64,000 nucleotides of DNA from Cherax quadricarinatus. Lineage: Eukaryota > Arthropoda > Malacostraca > Decapoda > Parastacidae. The DNA lies in the NCBI RefSeq assembly GCF_038502225.1, contig NW_027196955.1, positions 5,001-69,000 on the forward strand. The letters are read 5' to 3'. The position numbers and the translations under genes were made by a program. The notes below the pieces were generated by a model that had not been told where the DNA came from, searched no databases, and worked only from the letters and a program-made list of their open reading frames with translations. This document shows, piece by piece, positions 63,401-64,000 of this stretch (positions are counted from its first letter, which is position 1; the number at the start of each line of letters is the position of its first letter).

Positions 63401-64000
63401 CAACCCTCGCATCCCCAGGTTCGTGGTTCCCCACCTGTGTGACGCCCCCCAACACACTCTCAACCTCGCATCCCCTCCGCATCCAGGAGTCCACCTGTGT
63501 GACGCCAGGTGCTCCCACTTCCCCACTTCCACCCCCACACAACTCCCAATCGCATCCCCAGGTCCGTGGTTCCAGGAGTCCACCTGTGTGACGCCAGGTG
63601 CTCCCCCTTCCCCACTTCCCCCCCACACACTCTCTCAACCCTCGCATCCACAGGTCCGTGGTTCCAGGAGTCTACCTGCGTGACGCCAGGTGCTCCCCAT
63701 TCCCCACAGCCCCCCCACACACTTTCTCAACCCTCGCATCCCCTGGTCCGTGGTTCCAGGAGTCCACCTGTGTGACGCCAGGTGCTCCCCCTTCCCCACT
63801 TCCCCCCCTCACACACTCTCAACCCTTGCATCCACAGGTCCGTGGTTCCAGGAGTCCACCTGTGTGACGCCAGGTGCTCCCCCTTCCCCACTTTCCCTCC
63901 CACACACACACACTCTCAACCCTCGCATCCCCAGGTCCGTGGTTCCAGGAGTCCACATGTGTGACGCCAGGTGCTCCCCCTTCCCCACTTCCCACCCCCA
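33462..64000 (+). repeat. 91-bp satellite, about 330 units, runs off the window
   Basis: The plus-strand unit is CCAGGTCCGTGGTTCCAGGA, GTCCACCTGTGTGACGCCAG, GTGCTCCCCCTTCCCCACTT, then a C-run and ACACCCCCAACAACCCTCGC-ATCC. Variation is concentrated in poly-C run length, GTGGTTCC or GTGGATCC, and the AACAACCC segment. Truncated or fused units occur near 34141-34290, 45085-45115, 53400-53450 and 63125-63480. From about 62860 the CCCCCAACAACCC segment is replaced by ACACACACTCTCAACCC. A LINE fragment interrupts it at 58080-58577. Long minus-strand frames (up to about 1,900 codons) reflect absence of stops and the 91-residue superperiod. Confidence 0.97.
58080..58577 (-). mobile_element. Fragment of a third LINE family inside the 91-bp satellite
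   Basis: The minus strand encodes about 165 residues of a reverse transcriptase C-terminal region: CEKDLGVMVSSNLKPRQQC, NKANRLLGLISRSV, SLVRPHLDYEAQFWS, IQRMMTKLIHSI, LHYEERLKTLKLHSLVRRRM, DLIEVYKW and FRFRKDIGKYW. It is diverged from copies A-F (for example HLDYEAQFW against ILEYAAPVWNP). Neither palm motifs nor a 3' UTR are present, so both ends are truncated. It keeps an open frame and happens to be in frame with the satellite on each side. No target duplication is discernible in the repetitive flanks. Confidence 0.88.

Noticed and set aside
33462..64000. Every 91-bp unit as a micro-exon (pyrimidine tract and CAG before GTCC, then CAGGTGCTC)
   Set aside because: The acceptor-like tract is mostly C, the donor deviates from GTRAGT, and the related 177-bp units lose the donor; nothing in the sequence supports splicing.

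Overview
The window looks like repeat-dominated eukaryotic intergenic DNA, most likely from an arthropod and probably a decapod crustacean (inference, about 0.6). The basis is several copies of one CR1/Jockey-type non-LTR retrotransposon (LINE) family, a tRNA-derived SINE whose body I recall from decapod sequence, a foldback element with 90-bp arms, long (CA)n tracts and very long minisatellites. I see no ordinary host gene, no rRNA, no functional tRNA and no CRISPR. Roughly 70% of the bases are tandem repeats by my estimate from array lengths.

Layout. 1-5700: two plus-strand LINE copies head to tail, each ending in a 3' tail that runs into CA-rich microsatellite, the second into 1.2 kb of uninterrupted (AC)n. 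5757-7143: 19-bp and 14/16-bp minisatellites. 7144-10142: AT-rich DNA with a 38-bp near-perfect palindrome, a tRNA-like SINE and eight identical-looking 68-bp repeats. 10143-12010: 73-bp array. 12180-13454: (CA)n, a LINE tail fragment and a frameshifted fragment of an unrelated L1/Tx1-type reverse transcriptase. 13735-19203: a 29-bp and then a 21-bp array. 19204-29360: four minus-strand LINE copies arranged head to tail, three separated by (CA)n, one split by a foldback element. 29361-30359: 34-bp array. 30980-33461: a 177-bp dimeric satellite. 33462-64000: a 91-bp satellite of about 330 units running off the window, interrupted once by a fragment of a third LINE family.

How the parts fit. 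The LINEs and (AC)n tracts are physically coupled: most LINE 3' ends open into (AC)n and every 5'-truncated copy begins directly from CA-rich sequence. This suggests a LINE that inserts into or seeds (AC)n and builds LINE-(AC)n trains. The 177-bp and 91-bp satellites are homologous, lie in opposite orientation either side of 33461/33462, and share a short inverted repeat with compensatory base changes. The long open frames across the satellites follow from absence of stop codons in the units; I do not treat them as genes.
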